Source: Batkoa obscura (lineage: Eukaryota; Entomophthoromycota; Entomophthoromycetes; Entomophthorales; Batkoaceae). From it: a DNA stretch of 48,491 bases. Each line of letters opens with the position of its first letter. Position 1 is the stretch's first letter. The notes beneath the pieces were generated by a model, which saw nothing but the letters and a program-made list of their open reading frames with translations, was not told the DNA's origin and made no database searches. Where the stretch lies: positions 1-48,491 of the forward strand of contig JASVEC010000117.1 in assembly GCA_030770535.1 (NCBI GenBank), written 5' to 3'. Positions 30,075 through 41,938 of the stretch are shown one piece after another. Made by a program: the position numbers and the translations under genes.

Positions 30075-31099
30075 ATGAGTTCCAAACTTGGATTAGTAAA
30101 TTATAGTGATGATAGTGATGATAACAATAATGAAGAGATAGAAATAAAAGTATTAAAGGATAGTAAGTAATCGTATATAATATATCTATTAATGAATTAA
30201 GTGTATAATATAAACTATATAACTTATTCAAGAAAACAATGGGAAATTGGATAATAAAAAAGATACTAAAATTAATGGTAAGAATAAATATTCTATATTA
30301 GATATGAGATCAATTAATACTAATGATAAATATAAAGTTAAAAAGGATGAATTAGAAATTGAAAAGCATAATAAAAAACAGTTGAAATTTGAAGAATCAA
30401 AAGAATCAAAAGAATCAAAAGAATCAAAAGATAGTAAAGAATCCGAAGCAATTAACTTTCCAAGTAATAAAAGCAAAGCGAAATTAACTGCTGAAGAATT
30501 GTGGAATAAGCGTAACTTTTTATTAACTCCAAAACCATTTCCTCGTTGTGAATTATTTGAAATACCACCTCCTAGCATCCATTCCGCTACTGAAGAAATT
30601 GTTTCCAAGTTTAATCGCTTTCATCAAAGCATGAAACAAAATCAATATTCTGTATTAGAAAGAATGACTGCTAATAATAAATTTCAGAACCCTGAACTTT
30701 ATGATAAATTACTAAGTCAATGGGAACTGGATCCATTTGGCAGTAATTTTCAAGTGGATATGGTTAACCCTAAATGGTTTGTGGATTATGCAGAAAAGAA
30801 GAGAGACGATGAAAGGAGAAGGGATAAGGAAGGTAAGTTATGATTTATGGCTTATGATTTATATGATTAATGAATGGTTTCTATTTTATTTTAGAAGGTG
30901 ATAGAGAAGCTAAAGAAGTTCGAAAATCAATTGAGTTTGTTAATTCTGGAACTAAAGGGAGGGCTTTGAAAGATAATTTTTCAGGTAGAAGTAAAGATTT
31001 CTATATCATTAATTTATGTTGATATCTCATAAATTTTAACTAGGAAATAACCCATATATTCATAATAATAAACGATCTAAATGGGATCAAAGGAATTAA
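30075..31099 (+). CDS. SAP30BP: SAP30BP/HCNGP-like nuclear protein (4 exons)
   Basis: Exons are 30075-30162, 30233-30832, 30895-30984 and 31044-31099. The reading phase is kept across all three introns, giving 277 residues. Family marks include PPPSIHSATEEIVSKFNRFH (compare PPGRCSNHLQDKIQKLYER in human SAP30BP), the block FQNPELYDKLLSQWELDPFG (compare FRNPSIYEKLIQFCAIDELG), a VNPKWF segment, SIEFVNSGTKG (compare KIEFVTGT) and a C-terminal KRSKWD. The human protein is a nuclear cofactor linked to SAP30/HDAC repression and to splicing of short introns. The N-terminus is short and acidic (SDDSDDNNNEE), followed by a Lys-rich low-complexity part with four tandem ESK units encoded by a 9-bp repeat (about 30392-30437). 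The start is the first ATG with an open short exon and a GTAAGT donor. Role in this organism is inferred from homology only. Confidence 0.88.
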
Positions 31100-31928
31100 A
31101 AATTATGAGTGAATATTTATTAAACTATTTTTTTTATAAATGCATTTGTTATTGTTATATTATTGTTATATTATTGTAATATAATAATTATAAAGGAGAT
31201 TGAATTGATATGATAATAGATTAGCTTGGAACCACATACTTGTATTTTGGAAAATATTTTATTTTATACTATAAATCCTTTTTATATAAGTTTTATATAT
31301 TAAAAAATAAAGCTGATTTTCACATTAAATACATTATTAACATAATCATATAAAAGGTATAGATACTTTGTATTTTTATTTTTAAACAAATAATATCCAA
31401 TTTATCATATAAATTAAAAATAAGAATTAAATTTACTAATTTGGCTTTGACAAAAAACTTAATTTAACTTCTATTAAGTTATTCATTATGTTTCAGACAT
31501 GTTCATTCAAATTGGTTGTTGATTTTTTTTAACTTGAACTTGAGAACTATATGTAATTCTTTATTTTTAAATTCAATTAAAAAAAGCTAACAACATATTG
31601 AAGCAAACAGTGTATTGAAGCATAATGAACAACCTAACATAAAAACTGATACTAACAAAAATAATTTAACCAATTAAATCTTCCAACGGATAAACTAAAA
31701 AAATCAGTAAAAAAAGAATAACAAAAGGAGTATAATCAACCATTAAATAGGTAAGAGTCAAAAAAGACGGAGAAAAATGAGTAGCATAAATTCAATAAAA
31801 ACTAAAGAACTAAAATTAATAAATTACTGTAATTTATTATATAACATCATCATAAAAATAACATTAAAAATTTTGGTTTTCTATTTCTTTATAACATATA
31901 ATAATTTTTTTAATAAGATAAAAATATA
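31100..31928. other. Intergenic, no gene seen
   Basis: An AT-rich spacer that contains the promoter of the peptide transporter gene; no clear TATA box in usual position and no repeat of the local families. Confidence 0.5.
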
Positions 31929-34318
31929 ATGGAAGATGAGAATTTAGAATTAAGACAACGAATAAGTTTATTAAATGCCCGAGAAAGTTTAGAGGAAGAA
32001 AGTTTATTAACACCAGTACAAGAAAAAGAAGAAGAACCTTTTAAAGAATCAGGTGAAGATGATAGGCATCCAAATTATGATGAAGAAGAACGAACTGGAT
32101 TATTAGGGGCTGATGAAGATGATGAAACTAGTTCCTTAGAAAAATTTATGATTCAAGATGATATAACTATGCCTACGTTAACCTTTCGATTTTGGATCTT
32201 AAGTCTCTTTTTTGGTAGTATTTTAGCTTTCACTAGTCAGTTTTTTTTCTTTCGAGCTACACCATTAACTGTTGGTGGATTTATTGTTCAATTATTAACT
32301 TATCCCATTGGACTATTTTTAGCTAAAATTTTACCTGAAAAAGAGATTAAAATATTTAATTGGAAATTTAGTCTCAACCCAGGTAAATTTAATGTTAAAG
32401 AACATTGTTTAATTACAGTAGCAGCTGGATCTTGTGCTTCTACAGCTTACGCTATGGATATTATTGTAGTCAAAAAATTATACTATAAACAACCGTTTAC
32501 TTTATTAGCTAGTTTTTTATTATTGTTTAGTTCTCAATTTATGGGTTATGGATTTGCAGGTATTTATCGGAAGTTATTAGTGAAACCCAGATCTATGATT
32601 TGGCCAAGTACTTTAGTTTCAGTTTCTTTGTTTCGAGCGTTACATGAAGGGAAAGAAAATCTAGCTATGAGTAATCGAAAGTTAAAAAAGTTTTTTATAA
32701 TAATGAGTTTATGTAGTTTCTTTTATTATTTCTTACCAGGATATCTGTTTACTTTTTTATCCTCAATATCTATCTTATGTTTAATATTTCCAAACTCAAT
32801 TATACCTCAACAGTTGGGATCAGGTATTCATGGTTTAGGTTTAATGTCCATTTCATTAGATTGGAATTCATTTACAAGTTATATTGGATCACCCTTAGTT
32901 ACTCCTTTTTGGGCACAATTAAATACCTTTATCGGTTTTGTTATTGTCTGTTGGATCTTGGTGCCATTAGGTTATTATTTCAATATATGGGATGCTCAAA
33001 ATTATCCCATATTCGGTAGTGGATTATATGACATTCATGGAAATACTTATGATCGTAGTAAAATTACACCAAATAATATGTTTAGTGAAGAAGCATATCA
33101 AAATTATTCTCCATTAAGATTGACTTTCTTTTTTTCATTTACATATGGTATTTCATTTGCAACATTAACATCCTTAATTACACATACTATTTTATATCAT
33201 GGAAAAGAAATTTATTTAAAAATTAGGAGTAAAAATAAAATTGATATTAATAGTATTAATAATGAGAATGAGAATGATAACAATAATAATAGTAATGATA
33301 ATGATAGTGATATTCATAATAAATTAATGAGTAATTATTCTCAAGTACCAACTTGGTGGTATTTTTTTACATTTATAATAAGTTTCGTTATGGCCATTGT
33401 AGTATGTGAGATTTATGATTTAACATTACCATGGTGGGGATTAATCTTAGCCGTCGTTATATCATTTGTATTTACATTACCAATTGGTATTGTAACAGCA
33501 ATAACAAATCAATCACCTGGTTTAAATGTGTTAACTGAATTCATTGCTGGTTATTTATTTCCTGGTTATCCAATTGCTAATGTTACCTTTAAAGTTTATG
33601 GCTTTATTACTATGGCACAAGCACTAAATTTTTTGGCGGATTTAAAGTTAGGTCATTATTTAAAAATACCACCCAAATCCATGTTTATTGCTCAATGTTT
33701 AGGTAAATTCAGTTGAGATTTATTAATACCATATTTATATTTAAAATTATAGGCACTTTATTAGCTATTATAATTAATTTAGTAACTGCTGAATGGTTAA
33801 TGAGTAGTATACCTAACATATGTACAAAAGAAGGATTTCCATGGACATGTCCAAGTAGTGATGTATTCTATTCTGCTTCAGTGATATGGGGATTAATTGG
33901 ACCTGAAAAAATGTTTGGGTTAAAATCAATTTATAATCCACTATTATATTCTTTTATAATAGGCTTAATCTTACCCATACCATTTTATTTAATATATTTA
34001 AAATATCCTAATTCTTGGGTCCAATATATACATATTCCTGTTATTATATCTGCCACAGCTATTTTACCTCCAGCTAGACCGGGTAATTTTTTAACTTGGA
34101 TTATGGTAGGGTTTATCTTTCATATTGTTATTCAAAGGTATTACAAAAAATGGTATGATTCTTTCCACTTAATACTATCCGCTGCATTAGATACTGGAGT
34201 GGCTTTTGCTGCTCTATTAATATTTTTTATCTTTGAATTGAATAATATTAAGTTAAACTGGTGGGGTAATACAAGTGATTTTCATTGTCCGTTAGCAAAC
34301 AAAGCGTTAAGTTCATGA
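31929..34318 (+). CDS. OPT-family oligopeptide transporter (2 exons)
   Basis: Exons are 31929-33702 and 33753-34318, joined by a 50-bp intron inside a Leu-Gly codon pair, giving 779 residues. The protein is a proton-coupled oligopeptide transporter of the OPT/ISP4 type in the plasma membrane. An acidic tail of about 70 residues precedes the first membrane segment. Family marks: TPFWAQLNTFIGF and IWDAQNYPIFGSGLYD in the middle, then LTEFIAGYLFPGYPIAN, TMAQALNFLADLKLGHYLKI, and after the intron NICTKEGFPWTCPS.DVF and WGLIGPEKMFG. About a dozen or more hydrophobic segments fit the family. A long Asn/Asp-rich loop (about residues 436-471) between membrane segments is low complexity. Substrate (peptides, glutathione or metal-chelate peptides) is unknown. 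It is convergent with the carboxylase gene, stops 124 bp apart. Confidence 0.93.
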
Positions 34319-34442
34319 GTTTATAAATTATTAATAGGTGTATTATATTAATAAACAATTCATTTAATAAGTATATAAAACAAAATAAAAAGTATAAAAA
34401 TTTTATTATTATTATATATTGTTTTTTTATTATTAATAAATC

Positions 34443-37014
34443 TTAATCTTCAAATTGTACTAATTCAGCATTATCTGGAACTAACATACCAACTTCAGGA
34501 TATAACAATTTACTTACAATACCATCTTTTGGTGCTTTAATAACGTGTTCCATTTTCATAGCTTCTAATACTAATAAAGATTGACCTTCCTTAACTTGAT
34601 CACCTTGTTTAATTAACAGTTGGGTAATTTTACACGGCATTGGAGCACGAATAGAAGATTGATTTAAATTACTATTACTATTGGTAAGGTAACTAGGTGG
34701 AATTGTATTTAATTGTAATTTATTATTTTCATTGAATACCGTGATTTGATGATAAGATTTGGTTAAATTAGGTAATAAATGAATAACTTCATTTTTATAA
34801 ATTTGATTGTTAATTTCAATACGTTGAGAATCAATTTGTTTAACAGAATCAATTACTTGGATTTCATTATCATTATTAATTGTAAATTTGTATTCTTTTG
34901 TTTTAATATCATATTCAGCTTCTACCTTAAGTATGTTTTCTTCTTTTCCTTCAATTGTAAATTCATAACTATATCTCTTTTTAATATTAGGTTGGAAGTT
35001 GTTCATTTGATTGAAAGGTGAATAAGGATCTAATTACAATATTTAAATGAAATTAGTTTTATATTAGTATAATTAATAGATTAATAAATTTACCATTAGA
35101 ATGAGTGTTATTATTATTGATAATTAATTGATCGTTTTGTAATAATTTAAAAGCAGCTTGAATAATCAATTCAGGTCGAACTTGAGTTTCTGAAAATAAA
35201 TCTTTTTCGAATTTCTAAGATAAAAATTAATAAGTCTTATATAGTATACCATGATGTTGATTACTTACTTTAATAAACCCTGTTTCTACTTCACCATCGA
35301 TAAAAGCTTGATGTTGAATTAAATTTTTCAAAAAATCAATATTAGTATTTAACCCCACAATTTGGTATTCTTGTAAACAATTTTTTAAAATCCTTAATGC
35401 TTCGGTACGATCTCGTCCTCTAACAACTAATTTAGCAATCATGGGGTCATAATGAACGGATACTTGATCTCCTTGTAATACTCCTGTTTCTACTCGAATA
35501 TCTTTACTTTCAGTTGGTGTTTTTAAATAAGTCAATGGTCCAACATCCGGTAAAAACCCTTTATTTGGATTTTCAGCATAGATACGTGCTTCAAAGGCAT
35601 GACCTGTTAATTCAATTTCTTCTTGTTTTTTAGGTAATGGGTTGCCAGCTGCCACCTAACAGATTCGATTATAAATTTAGTTATTTGCTTAATTGATGTT
35701 TTGACTTACTTCCAATTGCCATTGTACTAAATCCACATTAGTAATCATTTCAGTAACTGGATGTTCCACTTGTAAACGAGTATTCATTTCCATAAAATAA
35801 AAATTATTGGTATCATTATCAAAGATAAATTCCACAGTACCAGCACCTACATAACCTACTGCTTTAGCCGCAGCTACTGCTTTTTCACCTAAATCTCTAC
35901 GTATTTCTTCCGACAAATTAGGTGCTGGTGCTTCTTCTAATATCTTTTGATGTCTTCTTTGAACAGAACAATCTCTTTCGAACAGATGAACAGCATTACC
36001 AAATTTATCTCCAAACACTTGTACCTCTACATGACGTGGGGTAACTAAATACTTTTCGATTAACACTTTATCATCCCCAAATGATTTCATCCCTTCACGT
36101 TTACTACTTTCTAACATGGCAAAAAATTCATCGGAATTTTCTACAATTCTCATACCTTTACCACCTCCACCTTTAATAGCTTTAATTAAGACTGGATAAC
36201 TGAAAATAAAAGTGTTAGAATTCAATCTATCAAATAAATTAAAAATAAAAATAATACCCAATCTCATTAGCTCTTTGTTTTAAATATTCTGGATCTTGAT
36301 TTTCACCATGATATCCAGGAACTACTGGTACCCCTGCTTTTTCCATAATAATTTTACTTTCTGATTTACTACCCATACTAGTAATAGCAGAAGATGGAGG
36401 ACCAATAAATACTAGTTCATTTGCCAATAATTTTTCAGCAAATCCAGCGTTTTCAGATAAAAACCCATAACCAGGATGGATGGCCTAATAATGAGAGTAT
36501 AACTTAGTATACATAGGAAAAGGATAAAACAAATTACCTTAGCACCACTTTTTTTAGCTACTTCAATGATCTTATCCATCTTTAAATAACTTTCAGAGCT
36601 GGGTGCCGGACCAATGAAATAAGCTTCATCAGCCTAAATAAATGGAATTAAGACAACTGTTTATTTTATTAAAGCTCTTCTTTTATAAACTTACCATCTT
36701 AGTATGTAAAGAAAACCTATCGGCTTCAGAATAAACAGCTACGGTTTTTACACCTAACTTTTTAGCTGTTTTCATGACTCGAATAGCTATTTCGCCTCTA
36801 TAAGATTGGGATTAGTATTTGTTATTAGGATGAAAAGCATCGCTGGCTTACCGATTAGCTATCAATATTTTATCAAATAAAGGTTTGTTGACGTCTATGA
36901 AATGGAAATTTAGAATAGTTTAATAAAATTAAAGAGTCATAATTTACTAGTTGATAACCATCTTGCATTAGATGATTTATTAACGTTTAATAATTTTAAA
37001 TATTGAGTTAACAT
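34443..37014 (-). CDS. MCCC1: Methylcrotonoyl-CoA carboxylase alpha subunit (9 exons)
   Basis: Nine exons on the minus strand: 36948-37014, 36852-36894, 36695-36797, 36538-36633, 36258-36484, 35710-36199, 35269-35655, 35094-35214 and 34443-35029. Every junction keeps phase, giving 706 residues, near the usual ~720. The first 22-25 residues (basic, Ser/Asn-rich, ending RWLST) fit a mitochondrial presequence. Biotin carboxylase follows: [29 protein letters not shown]-grasp loop [38 protein letters not shown] and [13 protein letters not shown]. The C-terminal biotin carrier domain has [10 protein letters not shown] with biotinyl Lys about residue 670. PPSSAI and [10 protein letters not shown] fit the methylcrotonoyl rather than propionyl or acetyl-CoA enzymes. 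It catalyses the biotin-dependent carboxylation in mitochondrial leucine breakdown; the beta subunit gene is not in this window. Confidence 0.95.
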
Positions 37015-37990
37015 TCTTTCAAATTATAAAAAAGCAATAAGAAATTCAATTATGTTTTAAATTTTAATTATATTTTTATTTGTTTTTAAACTACTAATTT
37101 TATTGATTTAGTGTCATCTTGGTTTTATTGGTCAAGTTTCTTTTTTCGAAGAATTTAAAAGGTTGATTTAGTCAATAGTAATAAATGCTACCCTTTTTCT
37201 ATGGTTATCGTGAGAATAAACCTAATTGATATGGTTGAGTTGTTTTATTCGAGTTTTAATTTTGATTTTGATTTGATTATTGTTATTAACTAATTGATAG
37301 TTTAGTCCCTTTTTATCAAATGACAAACTCAAAAACTATATTGTTTGATCTTGTATCTTAATTCAAATTTTTAATAAATAAACAATCATATTTATTAACT
37401 GTATTATTGTATTTTTATTTAAGTTATCTTATTTTGTAATCGAATTTCGTCTAGCTTTTAATGAGAAATCATTGAGTTAACCTCCTCCTACATAACAAAT
37501 ACTAACTTATTACTTTTTCAAAAAACTATTATATGGGGATGTTTTTTTGATTTCATTACTTTTCCATTTTTTAGGCGCTATTTGAGTGGAAAAATTCTTA
37601 GCAAAATTCTTAAACGAAAAAATACATCCCCATATTATTTTATTGTTTATTTGGTTGTCTTTTAGTAAATGCTTATTAGCGACTATTTATTTTTTTAAAT
37701 GCTGTTTTTTATGTTTTTGCAAAAGTTACTAAATTTGACAAGGAAGTTTAAAATTAAAAGCCAAATGTGGTGTATTTTAAAAAGCTTATTTTAAAGATAC
37801 TTATGTGCTAAACAAAATTACTTTAATCTAGATGAGACTATATAGCTATTAACTGAGAGAGTCATAGAGAACAGTAAAACAAATATATACACTGATTTAA
37901 AAACCTATTATTTAATAAAGGCTTTGATTTTAATTTTAAAAAATTTTATTAAAGACAAAGTAATTTTTAAAAATACTAGTAGTTTTAATT
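37015..37990. other. Intergenic; one MITE
   Basis: The upstream region of the carboxylase gene up to tRNA-Lys. It contains a nearly consensus MITE (37531-37635); no other feature is recognised. Confidence 0.6.
37531..37635 (+). mobile_element. MITE, ~105 bp, best-preserved copy
   Basis: Perfect 12-bp inverted ends (ATATGGGGATGT / ACATCCCCATAT) and an internal imperfect palindrome centred on GGCGCTATTTGAGTGG. The low decay suggests recent mobility. TA in the ends fits a Tc1/mariner-like target preference. Confidence 0.9.
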
Positions 37991-38063
37991 AGCCTAATAT
38001 GGGGCTCGAACCCATGACCCTGAGATTAAAAGTCTCATGCTCTACCGACTGAGCTAATCAGGC
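37991..38063 (-). tRNA. tRNA-Lys (UUU)
   Basis: Cloverleaf on the minus strand: acceptor GCCTGAT/ATTAGGC, D arm GCTC..GAGC, anticodon stem TGAGA/TCTCA with loop CTTTTAA (anticodon UUU), T arm ATGGG-TTCGAGC-CCCAT. No intron. The base after the acceptor stem (discriminator) is U, unusual for tRNA-Lys. Confidence 0.93.
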
Positions 38064-38205
38064 AACTTATTTTGAATGGGAAGATATTAAATATTTTAAC
38101 ATAATACTTTCAAATATAACTTTTAGATACAATATGCAAGGGTGTCTGAGTTGGCTTCATTTTTATTAAAATAAAATTTTTTGCAAAAATGTGCTTTTTA
38201 CCAAA

Positions 38206-38443
38206 AAGCAGGTATTTGGCAGTTTTAAATTATTTATTATAATACATGTTATAAATTAGCAGGATTTTCATTAAATTTAATAAAAATTACCAGATTAATA
38301 AAGGTTTTATTAATGTAACTTATATAACAATACCAGTTAAAGCTGTAACACGTAAATAAATACATATTTCTATAAAGCTTTATTAAGGAATATTTGTTAT
38401 TGGCTGCTTTATAGCTAATATGATAGATTTTCTATCAAATAAA
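38206..38443. repeat. Dispersed repeat R2, copy 2
   Basis: Similar along its length to 18727-18970, with scattered substitutions and small indels. Both copies end with CTATCAAATA. Nature unknown. Confidence 0.6.
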
Positions 38444-38734
38444 TAAACAAACAATTTTAATATTATAATTGCATCAATATATTATTAAATTAATAACTTG
38501 AATAGTATTAATATTTAATAAACAATTTCCATTATTTGGTAGATTATTTCATTATTTAATAAATATTCAAACTTTTAAATTTTTATAAAATAAACTAGTT
38601 TATTTTTTTACTTTTTATGGACTTTGTAATTTTTTTGACCTATCAGATACTAGATAATAATGTGCTTTATTGTTATGTTCAATATATATATATTTCTTTT
38701 ATTTTTTCATTTTTTTTCTATCTTTAATTATATT

Positions 38735-38822
38735 TGTTTAAGAACTTTACTAACAATCTTTCCGCTCAAATAGCACTTAAAAAATGGAGGAAGTAATGAA
38801 ACCAAAAAAAACATCACCATAT
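38735..38822 (-). mobile_element. MITE, left-truncated
   Basis: Contains TTTAAGAACTTTACTAACAA through ACATCACCATAT but lacks the GGGGATGT end. Its right end is shared with the start of the next copy, so one element inserted at the edge of another. Confidence 0.75.
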
Positions 38823-38925
38823 GGGGATGTATTTTTGTGTCTAAGAATTTTATTAACAATTTTTCCACTTAAATAGCGCTTGAAAAATGGAAAAAATAAT
38901 GAAGTCAAAAAAAACACTCCCATAT
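38819..38925 (-). mobile_element. MITE, ~105-bp fold-back family
   Basis: A complete copy with ends ATATGGGGATGT and ACACTCCCATAT, abutting the previous copy over the bases ATAT. Confidence 0.85.
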
Positions 38926-38947
38926 AGTGATATTTTTTGGTTTTATC

Positions 38948-39051
38948 ACTTGGGGGTGTTTTTTTGGCTTCATTACTTCCTCCATTTTTTAAGTGCTATT
39001 TGAGTGGAAAAATTATTAGCGAAATCCTTAAACATAAAAATAGATCCCCAC
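38948..39051 (+). mobile_element. MITE, ~105-bp fold-back family
   Basis: A copy with left end TTGGGGGTGT and right end AGATCCCCA, opposite in orientation to the two before it. Confidence 0.75.
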
Positions 39052-39125
39052 TTTTTCTATTTTTTAAGCACTATTTAAGTAAAAAGATTATTAACAAAAC
39101 AAATAAAAAAAATACATCCCCGTAT
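39050..39125 (+). mobile_element. MITE, left-truncated
   Basis: Starts at the internal CTTTTTCTATTTTTTAAGCA and runs to ACATCCCCGTAT; the left third is missing where it meets the previous copy. Confidence 0.7.
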
Positions 39126-39148
39126 ACTACTTTTTTTACTTTTAGTAT

Positions 39149-39610
39149 TGTGAAATTTGGTACTCAGTGGTTGAAGTCAAAAGCAGTTTTTGCTTAATTG
39201 ACTAGCTGTAGGTCGAAAGGTCTTAGTTTATCTAGCTAAGGTAAACTCAAATTATGAAGAATGCCAGATGACAGGCTACGGACTATATAAGACAAATAGA
39301 ATAGATAATACTAATGTAAATCTACGTAAAATACTATTAAGAAAACTTAGTGGCTTTATTCAATGTTCGAGATATCAGGGAATAATTCGGTTAAAAAGCC
39401 TCGAACTACTATACTCTGTAAACTCTTTTATACTCTGAAAAGTATAAATATCAAAATGAGAAGATAATATTCTTTGGGATGGAGCTAGAAATTCTCATAG
39501 GAAATCAAAATAAAAGCTTGAGTTTAATTGTACTTGAGCTCGAGAACACAACAGCTTAAGTGGCTGTCATGTTATAATCGACCATAGAGCTAACAGAGCG
39601 ATATTTCACA
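39149..39610 (+). mobile_element. Solo-LTR-like repeat (TG...CA), 462 bp
   Basis: A fossil repeat, the same family as 14669-15132 and very similar to it, with intact TGTGAAAT and ATTTCACA ends and no coding interior. It is flanked closely by MITEs on both sides, which may have disturbed any target-site duplication. Confidence 0.6.
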
Positions 39611-39612
39611 AT

Positions 39613-39717
39613 ATATGGAGATGTATTTTTTTGTTTAAGAATTTTACTAACAATCTTTTGTCTAAATGGCGCTTAAAAATGGAAAAAGTGATGAAGTCAG
39701 AAAAAACATCACCATAT
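39613..39717 (-). mobile_element. MITE, ~105-bp fold-back family
   Basis: A complete copy with ends ATATGGAGATGT and ACATCACCATAT, two bases from the end of the LTR-like repeat. Confidence 0.85.
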
Positions 39718-40532
39718 ATATTCTTTGATAAATATATATTCTTGTTATTATTATTTTTAATTTTTTTATATTTTTAATAAAGAAAACTATTTTTAAAAAT
39801 ATTCATTTTTACAAACTATAACAGTTGTCATATTTTGGAGGAGATACAAAATAAAAATCTTACAACTTTGTTTAAATTATACAAAAAATAGACTATAAGC
39901 TATAACAATAGTTTTATTTTTTGTCTAAAATTTTAAGTTTGTTTCTATTATAAGGAATTAATTAGTTATCTTCCACAATTAACAATATAAAATGATAACT
40001 ATTTTTTATTGGTTCAAAATAGCTGTTCAAAGGATTAAAACTAATATTATAGTAGATAATATCATTTGATTGTTATAATCAATAATATTTTTTTCATTGG
40101 AATTTTTAATAATTATGTCTAATTTTACAAAAATTGACTTTATAGTTGTAGTTGACTATTTTTATCGCTTCAACTACAAAAAAGGTCAAATTACTTTATA
40201 AGAATTATAATACTTTATTATTAGCATTAAAATATAAGGATCATGACAGAAGAATAGCCTAAATTTCGATGGCCTCTCTGGCCTATTTATTATACAGAAC
40301 CTTTGCTTTAGTCCAGTAATTGTTCGAGATTGAAATCCTAAGAAATCCCTATCTGCTGTGATCCCTCAAAATAAAAATCAAGGGATATTAAAACCAATAA
40401 AAATCAAAAAAAACTACACATGGTTAAAAGCATAGATTATGAGAGTGACGTTTCTCATTGTACATAAATTAATTTCAAAAGCATCAAAATACCTACCTTA
40501 AACTTAAACTCATTCAATAATTCAATAAAGTC

Positions 40533-41856
40533 ATGATTCTATTCATATATCTGACCCTAATATCCATCTTTCACGCTTCCACCCGTCAATTAACCGACCA
40601 ATATTCGAATCCTATACGCTCTAAGTTACGTTTAAATAAACACAACAAATTCATTATCATAACCTTAGCTGATCTGTAAGTATAAATCAATTATCATTCC
40701 CTATCACCCCAACTGACCTTCTCTTTTTCTAGCCATTATGGAGAGGAGCCAAGTTTATCTTGGGGACCTGAACAAGATTTCAATAGTACAAGAGCCATCA
40801 ATAGATTCTTAGATTTACAAGATCCAGAATTAGTAGTATTCACGGGCGATCAACTTACCGGTGAGTTTATGTTTAAGAATTACACTAAATACGTCAAACA
40901 GTTTACCAAGCCATTGAGGGAAAGGGGGATTAAGTAAGTAGGAATTAAAGGCTATTTTGTGAGACATGGGTTGTTTCTAATTTATTTTTTAGATGGAGTT
41001 CTGTCTATGGTAATCACGATATAGGGCCTAATGTACAAAGAGAGAGAATACTTGAAGAAGAACAACGATATTTTGGTAGTTATACAAAAAAAAGTGACAA
41101 GGAGTTGGAAGGTGTTGGAAATTATTTGTTGAAAGTCTATGATAAAAAGAGTAGAAAGAAAAATAAAAAAGATAAATTGAAAATGCTAATGTATTTCTTG
41201 GATTCTAGAGGTGGGTATGAGAAAGAGGGAGAACCTGGGATACCTATGGAAATTGGAAAGAACGCTTTGAAGTGGTTGGAAACTAGTTTAAAATTTTATA
41301 AACTGAAAGATAATAGTTTACCTATTCTCTTGTTCTTCCATGTACCAACGTAAGTTTTTTATTTCTATATTTTTATTAGGTTTTTCAATTGATTGTATTT
41401 ATTTAGTATTCAATTTCATTACGCTAAAGAAAAATATCCAATGAATTGTAGTTTGGATGCTTTAAATGGTAATTAGCTTCTTTATTATATTGAAACAGCT
41501 TTTAATAGCTTACTATTCTTGTTAATAGAGGATGGTGTTACTCCACAAGATAATGACACTGGATTATTTAATATAATTAAAAATTACAATGTTAAAGGTT
41601 TATTTGTTGGTCATGATCATGGTAATAATTATTAATATAATATAAGGAAATTTTGTATTAAATAGCAGGTATTAACTGGTGTTGTAAATATGAGAATATC
41701 AACTTATGTTTCTGTCCACACAGTGGGTATGGAGGGTATGGTACTTGGGAGCGTGGAATAAGGATTATTGAACTAGACTATTCTAAAAATGGCCCTTTAA
41801 TTTCGACTTATAATCAATTTGAATCGGGCAAAAAATCAAAAGTTTATTATCTTTAA
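40533..41856 (+). CDS. Secreted calcineurin-like phosphoesterase, DCR2/PAP29 type (6 exons)
   Basis: Exons are 40533-40675, 40733-40933, 40993-41349, 41407-41468, 41529-41621 and 41669-41856, all in phase, for 347 residues. Residues 1-16 form a signal peptide. The metallophosphatase motifs appear in order: ADLHYG (Asp47, His49), FTGDQ (Asp87), YGNHD (121-124), FFHVP and GHDHG near residue 285. These bind two metal ions in the family. The order and the short length fit the fungal/plant group that includes yeast Dcr2 and plant purple acid phosphatases 28/29, without their extra N-terminal domain. In GDQ the usual Asn (GDN) is replaced by Gln, a possible metal-ligand change. A Lys-rich insertion follows at about residues 160-170. 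Convergent with the next gene, stops 82 bp apart. Substrate unknown. Confidence 0.88.
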
Positions 41857-41938
41857 AAATGAATAATATATATTATACATATTTATTTACATTCATAAAT
41901 CCTACTTTTATTAACATATTAATAAATTATGTTACTCA

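Larger units (their letters stand above)
38064..40532. other. Transposon nest, no gene
   Basis: Holds repeat R2 copy 2, a run of MITEs (38735-39125), an LTR-like repeat and another MITE (39149-39717). From 39.72 to 40.53 kb the DNA is AT-rich without recognised features. Confidence 0.7.

Noticed and set aside
30228-30608. Minus-strand open frame with SFDSFDSFDS repeats
   Set aside because: Antisense of the ESK repeat in the SAP30BP-like exon 2.
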